Source: Corynebacterium sp. KPL1814 (GTDB taxonomy: Bacteria > Actinomycetota > Actinomycetes > Mycobacteriales > Mycobacteriaceae). Taken from it: a stretch of DNA of 64,000 nt. A program made the translations under genes and the position numbers. Within the stretch, counting starts at the first letter, position 1. Each line of letters begins with the position of its first letter. The notes under the pieces were generated by a model that was not told where the DNA came from, made no database searches, and worked only from the letters and a program-made list of their open reading frames with translations. Shown here piece by piece: positions 36,225 through 48,258 of the stretch. The stretch lies in NCBI RefSeq assembly GCF_000478175.1, contig NZ_KI515775.1:9172-73171 (forward strand), given 5' to 3'.

Positions 36225-36505
36225 TTAGGCTTGTGCCAGCTCTTCCTGCTTGTTGCGCACGGAGGATGCAGGCGGGTTGGTCTCGTGAGTGCCGTCGGAG
36301 TACAAGACGGTGGGGATGATGCGGTTACCGTCGTTGACGGACTTAATCCACTCGTTGATGTCGTCGGCGTTATCGCCTTCTACGTCCACGAGCTCGTATG
36401 GGGTTTCGGTGCGGTCCAAGTTCTTAATGAGCTTGGCGCAAAATGGGCACCAGTCGGCGTAGAAGATGGTGACATCGGCATTGGTTTCGGGTGCTTGTAC
36501 AGTCA

Positions 36506-36506
<1 letters not shown>
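36225..36506 (-). CDS. mrx1: Mycoredoxin / glutaredoxin-like protein
   Basis: A 93-residue thioredoxin-fold protein. The active site is YADWCPFCAKLIKNL with CPFC (Cys at 20 and 23). The cis-Pro segment IIPTVLYSDG is present. In corynebacteria the gene in this position is mrx1, which reduces mycothiol-mixed disulfides in the cytoplasm. Its ATG overlaps the folA stop by one base. The end ASSVRNKQEELAQA is helical. Confidence 0.88.
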
Positions 36507-37833
<1,327 letters not shown>

Positions 37834-37843
37834 AGGCACCAGT

Positions 37844-38602
37844 TTAGAAGCCGCCATTCTCCTCGGCAAAGGCCGCGGCGTGCTCTAGAATCTCGTCTTT
37901 GAGCTCGGGGCGGCAGATGAGCAGATCGGGGATGAAGGTGTCCTCGTTATTGAAGGTGATGGGGCTGCCATCGAGGCGGGAGCAGTGCAGACCGGCTGCC
38001 AGGGCAACGCCTACTGGGGCGGCTTGATCCCATTCGTATTGGCCGCCGGCGTGAATATAACCGTCATAGTCGCCCAGCAGCACGTGCATGGCCTTCGCGC
38101 CGGCGGAACCTATGCCCTCGGTTTCATAGCCCATCTGTTCTGCGATATAGCCGGCCACCTTGGGTGGGCGATTGCGGGAGATGACGAATTTCTTAGACAG
38201 AGGGCCGTCGACGGCGCGCACATCGGAAGACTTGAAGGTCACGCCGTAATCCGGCAGGCCCACCGCAGCGTGGACCGGGGTGCCATCCTCAATGAGCGCG
38301 ATGTGTACCGCCCAGTCCTGGCGGCCGGTGGCAAATTCCTTGGTGCCGTCAAGCGGGTCCACGATCCAAACGCGCTTCTTTTTTAGCCGGGCGAGATCAT
38401 CGGAGGCCTCTTCAGAGAGCACGCCATCGCCGGGCCGGTGCTGTTCTAATACACGGGCGATCCATTCTTGGGCGGCGTCATCGCCGGCATCGCCAAGCGA
38501 AAGGCCCCGCAGCAGGCCACCATTGCGCACACCCTTTAAAATCTCGCCGCAGCCTTGGGCGAGCGAATTGGTCAGGCGGGAATCAGAAATCTCGACGGTC
38601 AT
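37844..38602 (-). CDS. cysQ: 3'(2'),5'-bisphosphate nucleotidase
   Basis: A 252-residue member of the inositol-monophosphatase fold. Metal-binding motifs: [24 protein letters not shown] and [17 protein letters not shown]. It removes phosphate from PAP made during sulfate assimilation. ATG 38602 is used; a GTG at 38611 is also in frame. Its stop is 10 bases before thyA, so it heads the cysQ-thyA-folA-mrx1 operon, divergent from lhr with about 35 bases between. Confidence 0.92.
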   Translation of the reverse strand: MTVEISDSRLTNSLAQGCGEILKGVRNGGLLRGLSLGDAGDDAAQEWIARVLEQHRPGDGVLSEEASDDLARLKKKRVWIVDPLDGTKEFATGRQDWAVHIALIEDGTPVHAAVGLPDYGVTFKSSDVRAVDGPLSKKFVISRNRPPKVAGYIAEQMGYETEGIGSAGAKAMHVLLGDYDGYIHAGGQYEWDQAAPVGVALAAGLHCSRLDGSPITFNNEDTFIPDLLICRPELKDEILEHAAAFAEENGGF

Positions 38603-38637
38603 GGTGCCCACATTACAACGGGGACTAGAGTGTGGTC

Positions 38638-41600
38638 ATGCCAGAAAACATCCTCGAACGCTTTCGCCCCCAAGTGGCGCAGTGGTTCCAGGATGTTTTT
38701 GCCGCTCCCACCGCGGTACAAGCCCAGGCATGGGACAAGATTTCCCGCGGGGATCACGCTCTGATGGTTGCCCCCACCGGTTCTGGTAAGACGCTCGCGG
38801 CGTTTTTATGGGCGCTGAATAACCTGGTGGAGCGCGAAGGACAATTGACCCTGCCGGTAGGCAATGCTTCCGGCTCCGCGACGGGCGTGCGGGTGCTGTA
38901 TATCTCGCCGCTCAAAGCGCTGGGCGTGGACGTGGAAAATAACCTGCGGGCGCCGCTAACCGGCATTGCGCGCACCGCGGAAAAGCTGGGGTTGGAGGTG
39001 CCGAATATTTCCGTGGGCGTGCGCTCGGGCGATACGCCCTCGGCAGAGCGCTCCCGGCAGGTGCGCAAGCCGCCGGATATCCTCATTACCACCCCGGAAT
39101 CGGCGTATTTGATGCTGACCTCGAAGGCGGCGGGGATTTTGAAAACCGTCGATACCGTTATTATCGATGAAATCCATGCGCTGGCCGGCACCAAGCGTGG
39201 CGCGCACCTCGCCCTGACGCTGGAGCGACTGCAAGAGATTGCGGGCGATGTTCAGCGCATTGGGCTTTCTGCCACGGTGCGCCCGCTTTCGGCCGTCTCG
39301 GATTTCTTGGGAGGCAACCGTCCGGTGGAAATCGTGGCGCCGGAAGCCCACAAGAAGTGGGATCTGGATGTGCGCGTGCCGGTCGAGGATATGTCGGATC
39401 TTCCCACGCCGGAGGCGGGCTCGACCATCGGAGAGCTCACCGTCGATGATGCCATCGGCATTACCGGCGGGCCGGAAGGCAGCGGCGACGGCGGGGAAGA
39501 ATTCGGCGTGGAGGACTTCGGCGGGGAAGAAGACACCGCGCTGCCCACCGCGAACTCCATCTGGCCGTTTATTACCCAGGATCTCTACGCGGACATCATG
39601 GCGCATCGCTCCACGCTGGTCTTTGTAAATTCGCGGCGCAGCGCCGAGCGCCTGACCAGCCGGCTTAATGAGCAATACGCGCAGGAATATGACCCGGATT
39701 CGCTCTCGCCGGAAACTCGGCGCGATCCTGCCCAGCTGATGGCGCATTCGCACGTTGCGGGCAAGGCGCCGGCGGTCATCGCGCGGGCCCACCACGGTTC
39801 GGTGTCCAAGGACGAGCGCGCCATGACGGAAACGATGCTAAAGGAAGGCACGCTGAAAGCCGTGGTGGCCACGAGCTCGCTGGAGCTGGGCATCGACATG
39901 GGCGCGGTGGATTTGGTGGTGCAGGTGGAATCGCCGCCCTCAGTGGCCTCGGGCCTGCAGCGGGTGGGCCGCGCCGGGCACCATGTGGGCGCGGTATCGC
40001 ACGGCGCGTTTTATCCCAAGCACCGCGCGGACCTGGTGCAGGCCACGCTGACGGTGTCGCGCATGCGTGGCGGGATGATCGAGAAGATGCATACCCCGCG
40101 CAACCCGCTGGATGTGCTCGCGCAGCAGACCGTGGCGGCGGTGGCTGCCGCGGGCGAGGAAGGCTTAAGCGCGGATGACTGGTATGACATCGTCAAGCGC
40201 AGCCATCCCTACCGCGAGCTGGCCCGCGAGGTTTATGACTCCGTGGTCGACCTGGTCAGCGGCGTCTATCCGTCCACGGATTTTGCGGAGCTGAAACCTC
40301 GCGTGGTTTATGACCGCGTCTCCGGCGTGATGACCCCGCGGCCGGGGGCGCAGCGCGTGGCCGTGACCAGCGGCGGCACCATCCCGGATAGGGGTATGTT
40401 CGGCGTCTTCCTCTATAGCGGTGGCGAATCGGGCAAGGCCCCGCGCCGTGTGGGCGAGCTCGATGAGGAGATGGTTTATGAATCCCGCGTGGGCGATGTC
40501 TTTACCCTGGGCGCGACCAGCTGGCGCATCGAGGAGATCACCCGCGATCAAGTTTTGGTCACGCCCGCGCCGGGGCATACGGGCCGGCTGCCGTTTTGGA
40601 ATGGCGATGGTGCCGGGCGCCCCTATGAGCTGGGCCAGGCCTTGGGCGAGTACCGCCGCGAGGTAAATACGGACCCGGGCATAATCGCGGATGCTGATGA
40701 CAATGCCCGCAGCAATATCTTGTCCTACCTGCGCGAGCAGCAGGCGGCCACCGGCATTATTCCGGATGAAAAGACGCTCGTGCTCGAGCGCTTCAAGGAT
40801 GAGCTGGGGGATTGGCGCGTGGTGCTGCACACCCCCTTTGGCCGGCCGGTCAACTCCGCCTGGGCCCTGGCGGTGGGCGCGCGGGTGGGCGAGCGCACCG
40901 GCATGGACCCGCAGGCGGTGGCCGGCGATGATGGCATCGTGTTGCGCCTGCCCGAGGGCGAGGCCGATCCCGATGGCACGATTTTTGCCTTCGACGCCGA
41001 CGATATTGCCGATGTCGTAGCCGAGCAGGTGGGCAATTCCGCCCTTTTTGCCTCCCGCTTCCGCGAATGCGCGGCCCGCGCGCTGCTTTTACCCCGCCGC
41101 AATCCCGGCAAGCGCGCCCCGCTGTGGCAACAGCGCCAGCGCGCCGAGCAGCTTTTGGACGTCGCCCGCAAGTATCCGTCCTTTCCCATCATTTTGGAAA
41201 CGGTGCGCGAATGCGTCCAGGACGTCTACGATGTGCCAGCGTTGCAGGAGGTCATGCGCGATCTGGGGCACCGCCGCGTGCGCATCGCGGAGGTCACCAC
41301 GGATCAGCCCTCGCCCTTTGCCTCCTCGCTGCTGTTTAATTACACCGGCGCCTTCATGTACGAGGGCGATTCCCCGCTGGCGGAAAAGCGGGCGGCGGCC
41401 CTTGCCCTTGACCCAGCGCTCTTGGCCAAGCTGCTGGGCACGGTGGAGCTGCGCGAGCTCTTGGATCCCGCGATCATCGACGAGGTCCATACCCAGCTGC
41501 AGCGCACCGCACCCTCGCGCCGGGCGCGCACCACCGAAGAGGTCGCGGATCTCCTGCGCGTGCTCGGCCCCATCCCGGTTGAGGAGCTGGGCGAGCATAC

Positions 41601-43566
41601 GGACGTTCCCCTAGCCGCCCTGGATAGCCTGGGCACGCGGATAATGCGGGTGCGCATCGGCGGGCGCGAGCACCTTGCCCAGTCCCAGGACGCGGCGCTG
41701 CTTCGCGATGCCCTCGGGGTCCCCATTCCTCCCGGCATCCCCGCCCAGGTAGCCACGCTTGCCGATGCCCTCCCACAGCTCATCAACCGCTGGGCGCGCA
41801 CCCGCGGCCCGTTCGTGCTCGCGGACCTAACCGCTGCCTTCGGCATTTCCGTCTCCGCAGCACACACCACCCTGGCCGGCCTGGATTCGATTGTGGAGGG
41901 CCACTACCGGCAGGGAATAGAGGAGCAAGAGTACTGCGCCGCCGAGGTGCTAAAGACCATCCGCTCGCGCTCGCTTGCAGCCGCGCGCGCGGATAGCGAG
42001 CCGGTCTCTGGCGCCGCCTTCGGTCGCTTCCTTCCGGAATGGCACGGCATTGCGCCCGCAGGGAAGCGGCCCGCGCTGCGCGGTGCCGATGGCGTTTTCT
42101 CTGCTATCGAACAGCTCGCTGGGGTACGCCTGCCGGCCTCTGCCTGGGAATCCATCATTCTGCCCGCCCGCGTGGGGGATTATTCGCCCCGCATGCTAGA
42201 TGAGCTGACCGCCAATGGTGAAGTGATGATCCTCGGCGCCGGAAAGGCCGGGGCCGCCGACCCGTGGGTGATGCTGCTGCCTGCCGATTACGCCGCCCAG
42301 CTCGCCCCCGAAACCGATCCGGAGGGCGTGAGCATCTTGCAGCGGGCCATTATAAGCGTGCTGGAACGCGGCGGCGGCTTCCTCTTTTCCGATATCGCCG
42401 CCGAGGTCCCCGGTACCGCCGAAGAAACCCGCGAGGCCCTTTGGGGGCTGGTGGAAATAGGCCTGGCCAGCCCGGATTCCTTCGCCCCCATCCGCACGCG
42501 CTTATCGGCAGGCGGGCGCGGCGCTTCCCGCGCCGGCCGCGGCTCTACCGCCCACCGCTCCAAGCGGCGCCCCACGCGCTCGCGACTGCGCATGGGCCGC
42601 ACCTCGTTCGCCCAGACCCAGAACGCCACTGGCGGCGCCGGCCAGACCCCACCCGATATGCTCGGCCGCTGGTCGTTGGCGGTGCCCGCCGCCCAGGACG
42701 CCACCTCGCGCTCTGTGGCGCACGGCGAGGCCTGGCTGGATCGCTACGGCGTGGTCACCCGCGGCTCCGTGGTGGCAGAAGACGTCCTCGGCGGCTTCGC
42801 GCTGGCCTATAAGGTCCTGTCCGGCTTTGAGGAATCCGGCAAGGCCATGCGCGGCTATGTCATCGAGGATCTCGGCGCCGCGCAGTTTTCCACCCCGGCC
42901 ATTATCGATCGCCTCCGCGGCCTAGCGGATTCCCCCGATGTCACCGGTTGGCCGTCCGGCACCACCGATCCAGAGACCTTCGTGCTCGCCGCCGTGGATC
43001 CCGCCAACCCCTACGGTGCGGCGCTGCCTTGGCCGCAGCGCGATGATCCGGGTGGCAAAGCCACCGGCGGGCCGGCCCGTTCCGCCGGGGCACTGGTCGT
43101 GTTGTGTGATGGCCTCCCCATTGCCCACCTCACCCGCGGTGGCAAGACCTTGACCACGTTTATCGATGCGCTGCCCGATGGAATCGAGACCACCGACGTC
43201 TACGCCCGCCTCCTGTCCGCGCTCACAGAACTCATCGCCGCCGGGCACATGTCGCCGCTGGTGATTGAAAAGTGCAATGGCAACCCCATCCACCACACCC
43301 CGGCCGCTAGCATCCTGCGCTCGCTGGGGGCCGGAATCACGCCGAAGGGCGTGCGCATTGCCAGGCGGGCCGCGCCGCCGCGGGTCCCGCGCCACGGGGC
43401 GAAGGACGGCTCGCCGGAGGATTTTCGCGGTGATTCGCGTGGCGGCCTGCGCGGCGGCAGGCGTGCCTCCGAGGCCATCGAGGAGCTCAGCTTCGACGAG
43501 CCGCCCCCGCCTCCGCCACCCCGCAATTCCGGTGGCTTCCGCCCGCGCGGTGGATACCGTCGCTAG
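38638..43566 (+). CDS. lhr: ATP-dependent helicase Lhr (long form)
   Basis: A superfamily 2 helicase of 1642 residues, at the long end of the actinobacterial Lhr family. N-terminal core: Walker A VAPTGSGKTLAAFLW near 42-56, motif II DEIH in TVIIDEIHALAGTKRG near 180, VVATSSLELGIDMGAVDLVVQVESPPSVASGLQRVGRAGH near 415-455. Then a winged helix, beta-barrel and the large Lhr-CTD. An inserted acidic stretch (GPEGSGDGGEEFGVEDFGGEED, by position 280-300) lies between motifs. The end is Pro/Gly/Arg-rich. Lhr unwinds RNA:DNA hybrids 3' to 5'. A GTG at 38632 is an alternative start. Confidence 0.95.
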   Translation: MPENILERFRPQVAQWFQDVFAAPTAVQAQAWDKISRGDHALMVAPTGSGKTLAAFLWALNNLVEREGQLTLPVGNASGSATGVRVLYISPLKALGVDVENNLRAPLTGIARTAEKLGLEVPNISVGVRSGDTPSAERSRQVRKPPDILITTPESAYLMLTSKAAGILKTVDTVIIDEIHALAGTKRGAHLALTLERLQEIAGDVQRIGLSATVRPLSAVSDFLGGNRPVEIVAPEAHKKWDLDVRVPVEDMSDLPTPEAGSTIGELTVDDAIGITGGPEGSGDGGEEFGVEDFGGEEDTALPTANSIWPFITQDLYADIMAHRSTLVFVNSRRSAERLTSRLNEQYAQEYDPDSLSPETRRDPAQLMAHSHVAGKAPAVIARAHHGSVSKDERAMTETMLKEGTLKAVVATSSLELGIDMGAVDLVVQVESPPSVASGLQRVGRAGHHVGAVSHGAFYPKHRADLVQATLTVSRMRGGMIEKMHTPRNPLDVLAQQTVAAVAAAGEEGLSADDWYDIVKRSHPYRELAREVYDSVVDLVSGVYPSTDFAELKPRVVYDRVSGVMTPRPGAQRVAVTSGGTIPDRGMFGVFLYSGGESGKAPRRVGELDEEMVYESRVGDVFTLGATSWRIEEITRDQVLVTPAPGHTGRLPFWNGDGAGRPYELGQALGEYRREVNTDPGIIADADDNARSNILSYLREQQAATGIIPDEKTLVLERFKDELGDWRVVLHTPFGRPVNSAWALAVGARVGERTGMDPQAVAGDDGIVLRLPEGEADPDGTIFAFDADDIADVVAEQVGNSALFASRFRECAARALLLPRRNPGKRAPLWQQRQRAEQLLDVARKYPSFPIILETVRECVQDVYDVPALQEVMRDLGHRRVRIAEVTTDQPSPFASSLLFNYTGAFMYEGDSPLAEKRAAALALDPALLAKLLGTVELRELLDPAIIDEVHTQLQRTAPSRRARTTEEVADLLRVLGPIPVEELGEHTDVPLAALDSLGTRIMRVRIGGREHLAQSQDAALLRDALGVPIPPGIPAQVATLADALPQLINRWARTRGPFVLADLTAAFGISVSAAHTTLAGLDSIVEGHYRQGIEEQEYCAAEVLKTIRSRSLAAARADSEPVSGAAFGRFLPEWHGIAPAGKRPALRGADGVFSAIEQLAGVRLPASAWESIILPARVGDYSPRMLDELTANGEVMILGAGKAGAADPWVMLLPADYAAQLAPETDPEGVSILQRAIISVLERGGGFLFSDIAAEVPGTAEETREALWGLVEIGLASPDSFAPIRTRLSAGGRGASRAGRGSTAHRSKRRPTRSRLRMGRTSFAQTQNATGGAGQTPPDMLGRWSLAVPAAQDATSRSVAHGEAWLDRYGVVTRGSVVAEDVLGGFALAYKVLSGFEESGKAMRGYVIEDLGAAQFSTPAIIDRLRGLADSPDVTGWPSGTTDPETFVLAAVDPANPYGAALPWPQRDDPGGKATGGPARSAGALVVLCDGLPIAHLTRGGKTLTTFIDALPDGIETTDVYARLLSALTELIAAGHMSPLVIEKCNGNPIHHTPAASILRSLGAGITPKGVRIARRAAPPRVPRHGAKDGSPEDFRGDSRGGLRGGRRASEAIEELSFDEPPPPPPPRNSGGFRPRGGYRR

Positions 43567-43636
43567 CGCTACACGCCCGCAGGTGTATTTTGGTGGAGCC
43601 ACTGTGTCTGAGGCCCACGGAAGGAGGCCATCCCCC

Positions 43637-44443
43637 ATGCCCGAAGGCGATTCCGTCCTACAACTTTCGCGCCGCCTGCAGTTTATGACCGGGCGCGAGG
43701 TCACCGGCTGTTCCGTCCGCGTGCCGCAGCACGCTACCGTAAACCTCACCGGCACCATCTGTGAGCGCGTGTGGCCCTATGGCAAGCACCTCTTCGTGCA
43801 ATTCGACCAGACCATCGTGCATACCCACCTAAAGATGGAGGGCACCTGGGCCATCCACTACGCCGGCGACCGCTGGCGCAAGCCCGGCCATAGCGCGCGC
43901 ATCGTGCTGCAACTGGCTCATTCCCCGCGCGATATTGAACTCGTAGGCCACTGGTTGGGCTTTGTCGATATCTTCGACGCGGATCAATACTTTAGCCGCA
44001 TCGCGCACCTTGGGCCGGATATCTTGGATCCCGACTGGGACCGCGAGGAGGCGCTGCGCCGTTTACGCGCGCGACCCGATCGGAGCATCGGCACGGCGCT
44101 TTTGGACCAGAAGGTCGTTGCGGGCATTGGCAATGAATACCGCGCCGAAATCTGCTTCCTCGCCGGCGTTCACCCGGCCACCCCGGTGGCAGAGGTGGAT
44201 GTGGAACAGGTAGTGGACATCGGCAAGCGCATCATGTGGGCCAACCGCAACTCGCCCATCCGCGTGACCACCGGCGTGCGCCGCGCCGGGGAGACTACCT
44301 ATGTTTTTGGGCGCAATCGCAAGCGCTGTCTGCGTTGCGGCACCATCATCCAGAAGGATTCCCTGGGCGGCGTTGATCGCGGTGGGGACGAGGGCGAATT
44401 AGAGCGCATCATCTGGTTCTGCCCGCACTGCCAGCCGCTCTAA
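43637..44443 (+). CDS. nei2: Endonuclease VIII-type DNA glycosylase/AP lyase (Nei2)
   Basis: A 268-residue Fpg/Nei protein. AAGGAGG at 43621-43627 sets the start; it begins MPEGDSVLQL with catalytic Pro2 and Glu3. QKVVAGIGNEYRAEICFLAGVHP is the H2TH region, and RKRCLRCGTI...FCPHCQPL is the C-terminal zinc finger. It excises oxidised pyrimidines. It starts 71 bases after lhr, an actinobacterial pairing that suggests shared expression. Confidence 0.92.
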   Translation: MPEGDSVLQLSRRLQFMTGREVTGCSVRVPQHATVNLTGTICERVWPYGKHLFVQFDQTIVHTHLKMEGTWAIHYAGDRWRKPGHSARIVLQLAHSPRDIELVGHWLGFVDIFDADQYFSRIAHLGPDILDPDWDREEALRRLRARPDRSIGTALLDQKVVAGIGNEYRAEICFLAGVHPATPVAEVDVEQVVDIGKRIMWANRNSPIRVTTGVRRAGETTYVFGRNRKRCLRCGTIIQKDSLGGVDRGGDEGELERIIWFCPHCQPL

Positions 44444-44478
44444 GGTTTCTTTACGCTTTTCGCGCTAAGCTGGCGGGC

Positions 44479-44904
44479 ATGCGATCACTACTAAATCTTG
44501 TATTCAATATCATCTGGCTACTCTCCGGCGGCATCGTTCTTGCGCTGGGCTACTTCCTCTTTGGCATCATCGCCTGCATCTTCATCGTGACGATTCCTGC
44601 GGGCGTTGCCTCGTTCCGCATGGGCCAGTTCGCCCTGTGGCCGTTCGGTCGCTCCGTGGTTGAACCACGCAAGGGTACCGGCGGAATGTCTGCCATCTCC
44701 AATGTCATCTGGTTCGTCATCGCTGGCCTGTGGCTGTCCATTGGCCACGTCGTTACCGCCGTTATCCAGGCGATTACCATCATCGGTATCCCCGTTGCCT
44801 GGGCCAACCTCAAGATGATTCCAGTGACCTGCTTCCCGTTCGGCCGCAAGGTTGTTAGCTCGAAGAACATCCCAGCCGGTTGGCAGCCGATGGTGAAGCT
44901 GTAA
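44479..44904 (+). CDS. YccF-like inner membrane protein
   Basis: A 141-residue protein with two internal YccF-type repeats, each with a long hydrophobic segment and conserved (I/V)WL..G/(F)PFGR pattern: FNIIWLLSGGIVLALGY with LWPFGRSVV, then NVIWFVIAGLWLSIGHV with CFPFGRKVV. Four membrane helices. Function unknown. It lies between nei2 and a hairpin. Confidence 0.9.
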   Translation: MRSLLNLVFNIIWLLSGGIVLALGYFLFGIIACIFIVTIPAGVASFRMGQFALWPFGRSVVEPRKGTGGMSAISNVIWFVIAGLWLSIGHVVTAVIQAITIIGIPVAWANLKMIPVTCFPFGRKVVSSKNIPAGWQPMVKL

Positions 44905-44918
44905 ATTCACCTTGCCTG

Positions 44919-44964
44919 AAAGCGCCTGGCCCGAAGCGAAACGTCACTTCAGGGCGGGCGCTTT
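44919..44964 (+). terminator. Large hairpin after the yccF gene
   Basis: AAAGCGCC..GCCCGAAG (44919-44936) pairs with CTTC..GGGCGGGCGCTTT (44947-44964) with two mismatches around a 10-base loop. No T-run beyond CTTT, but its position suits a terminator. Confidence 0.7.
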
Positions 44965-44991
44965 AGTGATCTGTGGTGCTTAGGCACGAAG

Positions 44992-45060
44992 ATGTCCAAA
45001 ACAACCGCGTTTGTCTCTTTTTGAGGGCGAAATTTTTAAGAACGCGGTTGTTTTGGACAT
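44992..45060. repeat. 20-bp perfect inverted repeat with 29-base loop
   Basis: ATGTCCAAAACAACCGCGTT (44992-45011) and its exact reverse complement (45041-45060) flank an AT-rich 29-base centre. Outer bases (GGCAC on the left, GTGCC on the right) extend the pairing imperfectly. It sits between the yccF hairpin and the 3' end of pgi. Such a long exact pair is unusual for a terminator and may be a REP/MITE-like repeat or a processed RNA. Confidence 0.85.
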
Positions 45061-45111
45061 TTTTGGTGCCCGAGCACGCGGCGCATGACCCAGGCACGGC
45101 TGGGGCCGGAA

Positions 45112-46749
45112 CTAACGGTTGGCGCGGTACCAGCCGATGAGCTTATCGGTGGACTGGTCGCCGGAATCTACCTCTTGGCTGCCGGAGACGGCAGGGGCCA
45201 AGTCATTGGCCTGCTGCTTGCCCAGCTCCACGCCCCATTGGTCGAAGGAGTTGATATCCCAGATGATGCCCTGGGTAAAGACGATGTGCTCGTAGAGCGC
45301 GATGAGCGCGCCCAGGGTGGAGGGGGTAAGCTCCTCGGCCATAATCGTGGTGGTGGGGCGGTTGCCCGGCATGACTTTGTGCGGCACGAGGTCTTTCTCA
45401 ACGCCCTCGGCGGCGATTTCTTCGGCCGTCTTGCCAAAGGCCAACACCTTGGTTTGGGCGAAGAAATTGCCCATGAGCAGGTCATGCATCGAGCCGGTGC
45501 CGTCCGCGGTGGGGAAGTCTTCCTTGGGGCGGGCAAAGCCGATGAAGTCCGCTGGGATGAGGCGGGTGCCCTGGTGCATGAGCTGGTAGAAGGCGTGCTG
45601 ACCGTTGGTGCCCGGCTCGCCCCAATAGATTTCGCCGGTATTTCCAGTGGTCACTGCGGTGCCATCGCGGCGCACGGATTTGCCGTTGGATTCCATGGTC
45701 AGCTGTTGCAGGTAGGCCGGGAAGCGGCCGAGATCCTGTGAGTAAGGCAGGACGGCGTGGGTTTGGGCGCCGAAGAAATTGGTGTACCAGATGCCCAGCG
45801 AGCCCATGAGTACGGGCACATTGCGCTCTAGCGGGGTGGTGCGGAAGTGCTCATCCATGGCGCGGAAGCCTTCCAAAAAGCGCATGAAGTCCATCGGGCC
45901 AATGGTGCACATCAAGGACAGGCCAATGGCGGAATCGAGGGAATAGCGCCCGCCCACCCAATTCCAGAACGGAAACATGTTCTCCGTATCGATGCCGAAT
46001 TTCTCCACCTGCTCCGCATTGGTAGATACGGCCACGAAATGCTTGGCTACGGCGGATTCATCGCCATCGAATTGATCGATGAGCCAGCGGCGTGCCGCGT
46101 GGGCATTGGTCAGGGTTTCCTGGGTGGTAAAGGTCTTAGAGGAGACGATAAAGAGGGTGGAGCCGGCATCGAGCCCGTCCAAGGTGGCGGCCATATCGGC
46201 AGGATCCACGTTGGAGACGAACTCCGCGGAAATGCCGGCCACCTCATAAGAGCGCAGGGCTTGTGCGGCCATGGCGGGGCCGAGATCGGAACCGCCAATG
46301 CCGATATTGACCACCTTTTTGATGGTGTGGCCGGTGTGCCCCAACCAGGATCCAGAGCGCAGGGCGGTGGCGAAATCGCGCATGCGGCCCAAGACCTCGT
46401 GGACATCGGCGGCGACATCTTGGCCATCGACGTGCAGGTCATCTTCTACCGGCAGGCGCAAGGCGGTGTGCAGCACGGCGCGATCCTCGGTGTTATTGAG
46501 ATGCTCGCCTGCAAACATGGCATCGCGGCGGCCTTCCACATCGGCGGCGCGGGCTACCTCGACTAGGTGCTGGAGGACGTCATCATCGATGAGGTTTTTG
46601 GATAAATCCACGTGCAGGCCGGCGGCGTCGAAGGTGTAGTTCTCGGCGCGGTTTGCGTCTGCGGCGAAGAGTTCGCGCAGGCGCAGGTCCTGCTTTTCTT
46701 CATAAACCTTGACCAGGTCTTTCCACTGGGACGATGCGGTGATATCCAT
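45112..46749 (-). CDS. pgi: Glucose-6-phosphate isomerase
   Basis: A 545-residue Pgi. ATG 46749 ([20 protein letters not shown]) behind AAAGG is the family start; the frame is open back to 47028. Motifs: [52 protein letters not shown] and the Glu/His/Lys catalytic residues ([30 protein letters not shown] end). It interconverts glucose- and fructose-6-phosphate. Confidence 0.96.
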   Translation of the reverse strand: MDITASSQWKDLVKVYEEKQDLRLRELFAADANRAENYTFDAAGLHVDLSKNLIDDDVLQHLVEVARAADVEGRRDAMFAGEHLNNTEDRAVLHTALRLPVEDDLHVDGQDVAADVHEVLGRMRDFATALRSGSWLGHTGHTIKKVVNIGIGGSDLGPAMAAQALRSYEVAGISAEFVSNVDPADMAATLDGLDAGSTLFIVSSKTFTTQETLTNAHAARRWLIDQFDGDESAVAKHFVAVSTNAEQVEKFGIDTENMFPFWNWVGGRYSLDSAIGLSLMCTIGPMDFMRFLEGFRAMDEHFRTTPLERNVPVLMGSLGIWYTNFFGAQTHAVLPYSQDLGRFPAYLQQLTMESNGKSVRRDGTAVTTGNTGEIYWGEPGTNGQHAFYQLMHQGTRLIPADFIGFARPKEDFPTADGTGSMHDLLMGNFFAQTKVLAFGKTAEEIAAEGVEKDLVPHKVMPGNRPTTTIMAEELTPSTLGALIALYEHIVFTQGIIWDINSFDQWGVELGKQQANDLAPAVSGSQEVDSGDQSTDKLIGWYRANR

Positions 46750-46846
46750 GGCAATTGGCCTTTCTGGCGACGAGCGCATTGGCAATGTGTACCCCTCCCA
46801 CCGTAGTCGAGAATGAGTGCCAACGGGACCGCGAAAAGTGTGGCGT

Positions 46847-48193
46847 TTAGAGGATGAGGGCGCCCGCCCAGCCGGCGATAAGTAGTGGGATATTGAAGTG
46901 AATAAAGGTAGGGATGACGGAGTCACGGATGTGATCGTGTTGGCCATCGGCGCCGAGGCCGGCGGTGGGGCCGAGGGTGGAATCGGAGGCGGGAGAGCCG
47001 GCATCGCCAAGCGCGCCCGCCGTACCAATGAGCGCCACCGTGGCCGCGGGGCTAAAGCCGAGCGAGGCGCACAGGGGAACGTAGATAACGGAGATGATGG
47101 GCAGGGTGGAAAAGGACGAGCCGATGCCCATGGTGACCACCAGGCCGACTAAGAGCATGGCGCCTGCGGAGAGGAACTTATGGGTACCAAAGAGGTTGGC
47201 GGTGGCATCGACAAGCGGGCCGACTTCCTCCGTCGCCGTCATGACGGAGGCAAAGCCCTGCGCGGTGATCATGATAAAGCCGATAAGAGCCATCATTTTC
47301 ATGCCGTTGGTAAATACGTCATCGGCGTGCTTCCAATCCACCGCGCCGGAAATGAGCAAGATGCCCAGGCCGGTCAAAGCACCGACGAGCAGGCCATCGG
47401 ATTCGAAATCGAGCGCCTGCATGATGATTTGCACGGCGAAGGTGGCAATAATCGCCAGGATGGAGACCCAGATTTTATACCGCGAGGGCGTTTCCTGGTG
47501 CTCTTCGGCGGCAATGGGACGATCCTCGTACTCGCGCGGTGCGCGGTAACTGATAAAGATGGCGATGAGTAGGCCGGCGAGCATGCCCAGGGCGGGGATG
47601 GCCATGACCTGCATAATATTGATATTGGAGGTATCCAGGCCGGCCTCTTCGATATTAAAGAGCAAAATATCGTTCAAATAGATGGACCCGAACCCCACCG
47701 GGATGAACATGTAGGTGGTGATAAGGCCGAAGGTCAGGCACGTGGTGATAAGGCGTCGATCCAGCTTGAGCTTATTCATCACCGCCAAAAGCGGCGGGAC
47801 GAGCAGCGGGATGAAGGCAATGTGGACGGGGATGAGGTTCTGGCTCATCACGGCCATGGCGATAAGGCCAATAACGAGCATCCACTTGGTGGTGGCGGCG
47901 GCCTTGGGATCTAATTCGCCGGTGCCGCCGAGCTTGGCGATGAGAAAGTTGGCCAGGATCTGCGGCAGCCCGGCGGAGGCAACACCCATCGCGAAGGCGC
48001 CCAAGAGGGCATAGCTCAGGGCAATCTTGGCGCCGCCGCCAAGACCGTCTTGGAAGGCGAGCATGGTGGCATCGAGGCCCATGCCGGATAGCAGGCCGCC
48101 GACGATTGCGCCGATGAAAAGCGCCACCACCACGTGCACGCGCAGGAGGGTGAGCGCGAGCATGACGATGACGGCGATGAGTACTGCGTTCAT
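46847..48193 (-). CDS. Na+/H+ antiporter family protein (NhaC/YuiF-like)
   Basis: A 448-residue membrane protein with about 11 helices. It opens [33 protein letters not shown] and has [45 protein letters not shown] and [25 protein letters not shown]. The family is annotated as Na+/H+ antiporter, but YuiF of Bacillus was proposed to carry histidine, so the substrate is open. Confidence 0.85.
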   Translation of the reverse strand: MNAVLIAVIVMLALTLLRVHVVVALFIGAIVGGLLSGMGLDATMLAFQDGLGGGAKIALSYALLGAFAMGVASAGLPQILANFLIAKLGGTGELDPKAAATTKWMLVIGLIAMAVMSQNLIPVHIAFIPLLVPPLLAVMNKLKLDRRLITTCLTFGLITTYMFIPVGFGSIYLNDILLFNIEEAGLDTSNINIMQVMAIPALGMLAGLLIAIFISYRAPREYEDRPIAAEEHQETPSRYKIWVSILAIIATFAVQIIMQALDFESDGLLVGALTGLGILLISGAVDWKHADDVFTNGMKMMALIGFIMITAQGFASVMTATEEVGPLVDATANLFGTHKFLSAGAMLLVGLVVTMGIGSSFSTLPIISVIYVPLCASLGFSPAATVALIGTAGALGDAGSPASDSTLGPTAGLGADGQHDHIRDSVIPTFIHFNIPLLIAGWAGALIL

Positions 48194-48258
48194 GCCCCGA
48201 AAGCGTACTGCATAGTATGGGTTAGCCCGTAATTAATCCGAGTGGTTGAGTGGTGGCT

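Noticed and set aside
45847..46566. 239-codon plus-strand ORF opposite pgi
   Set aside because: Shadow of pgi with no independent signals.
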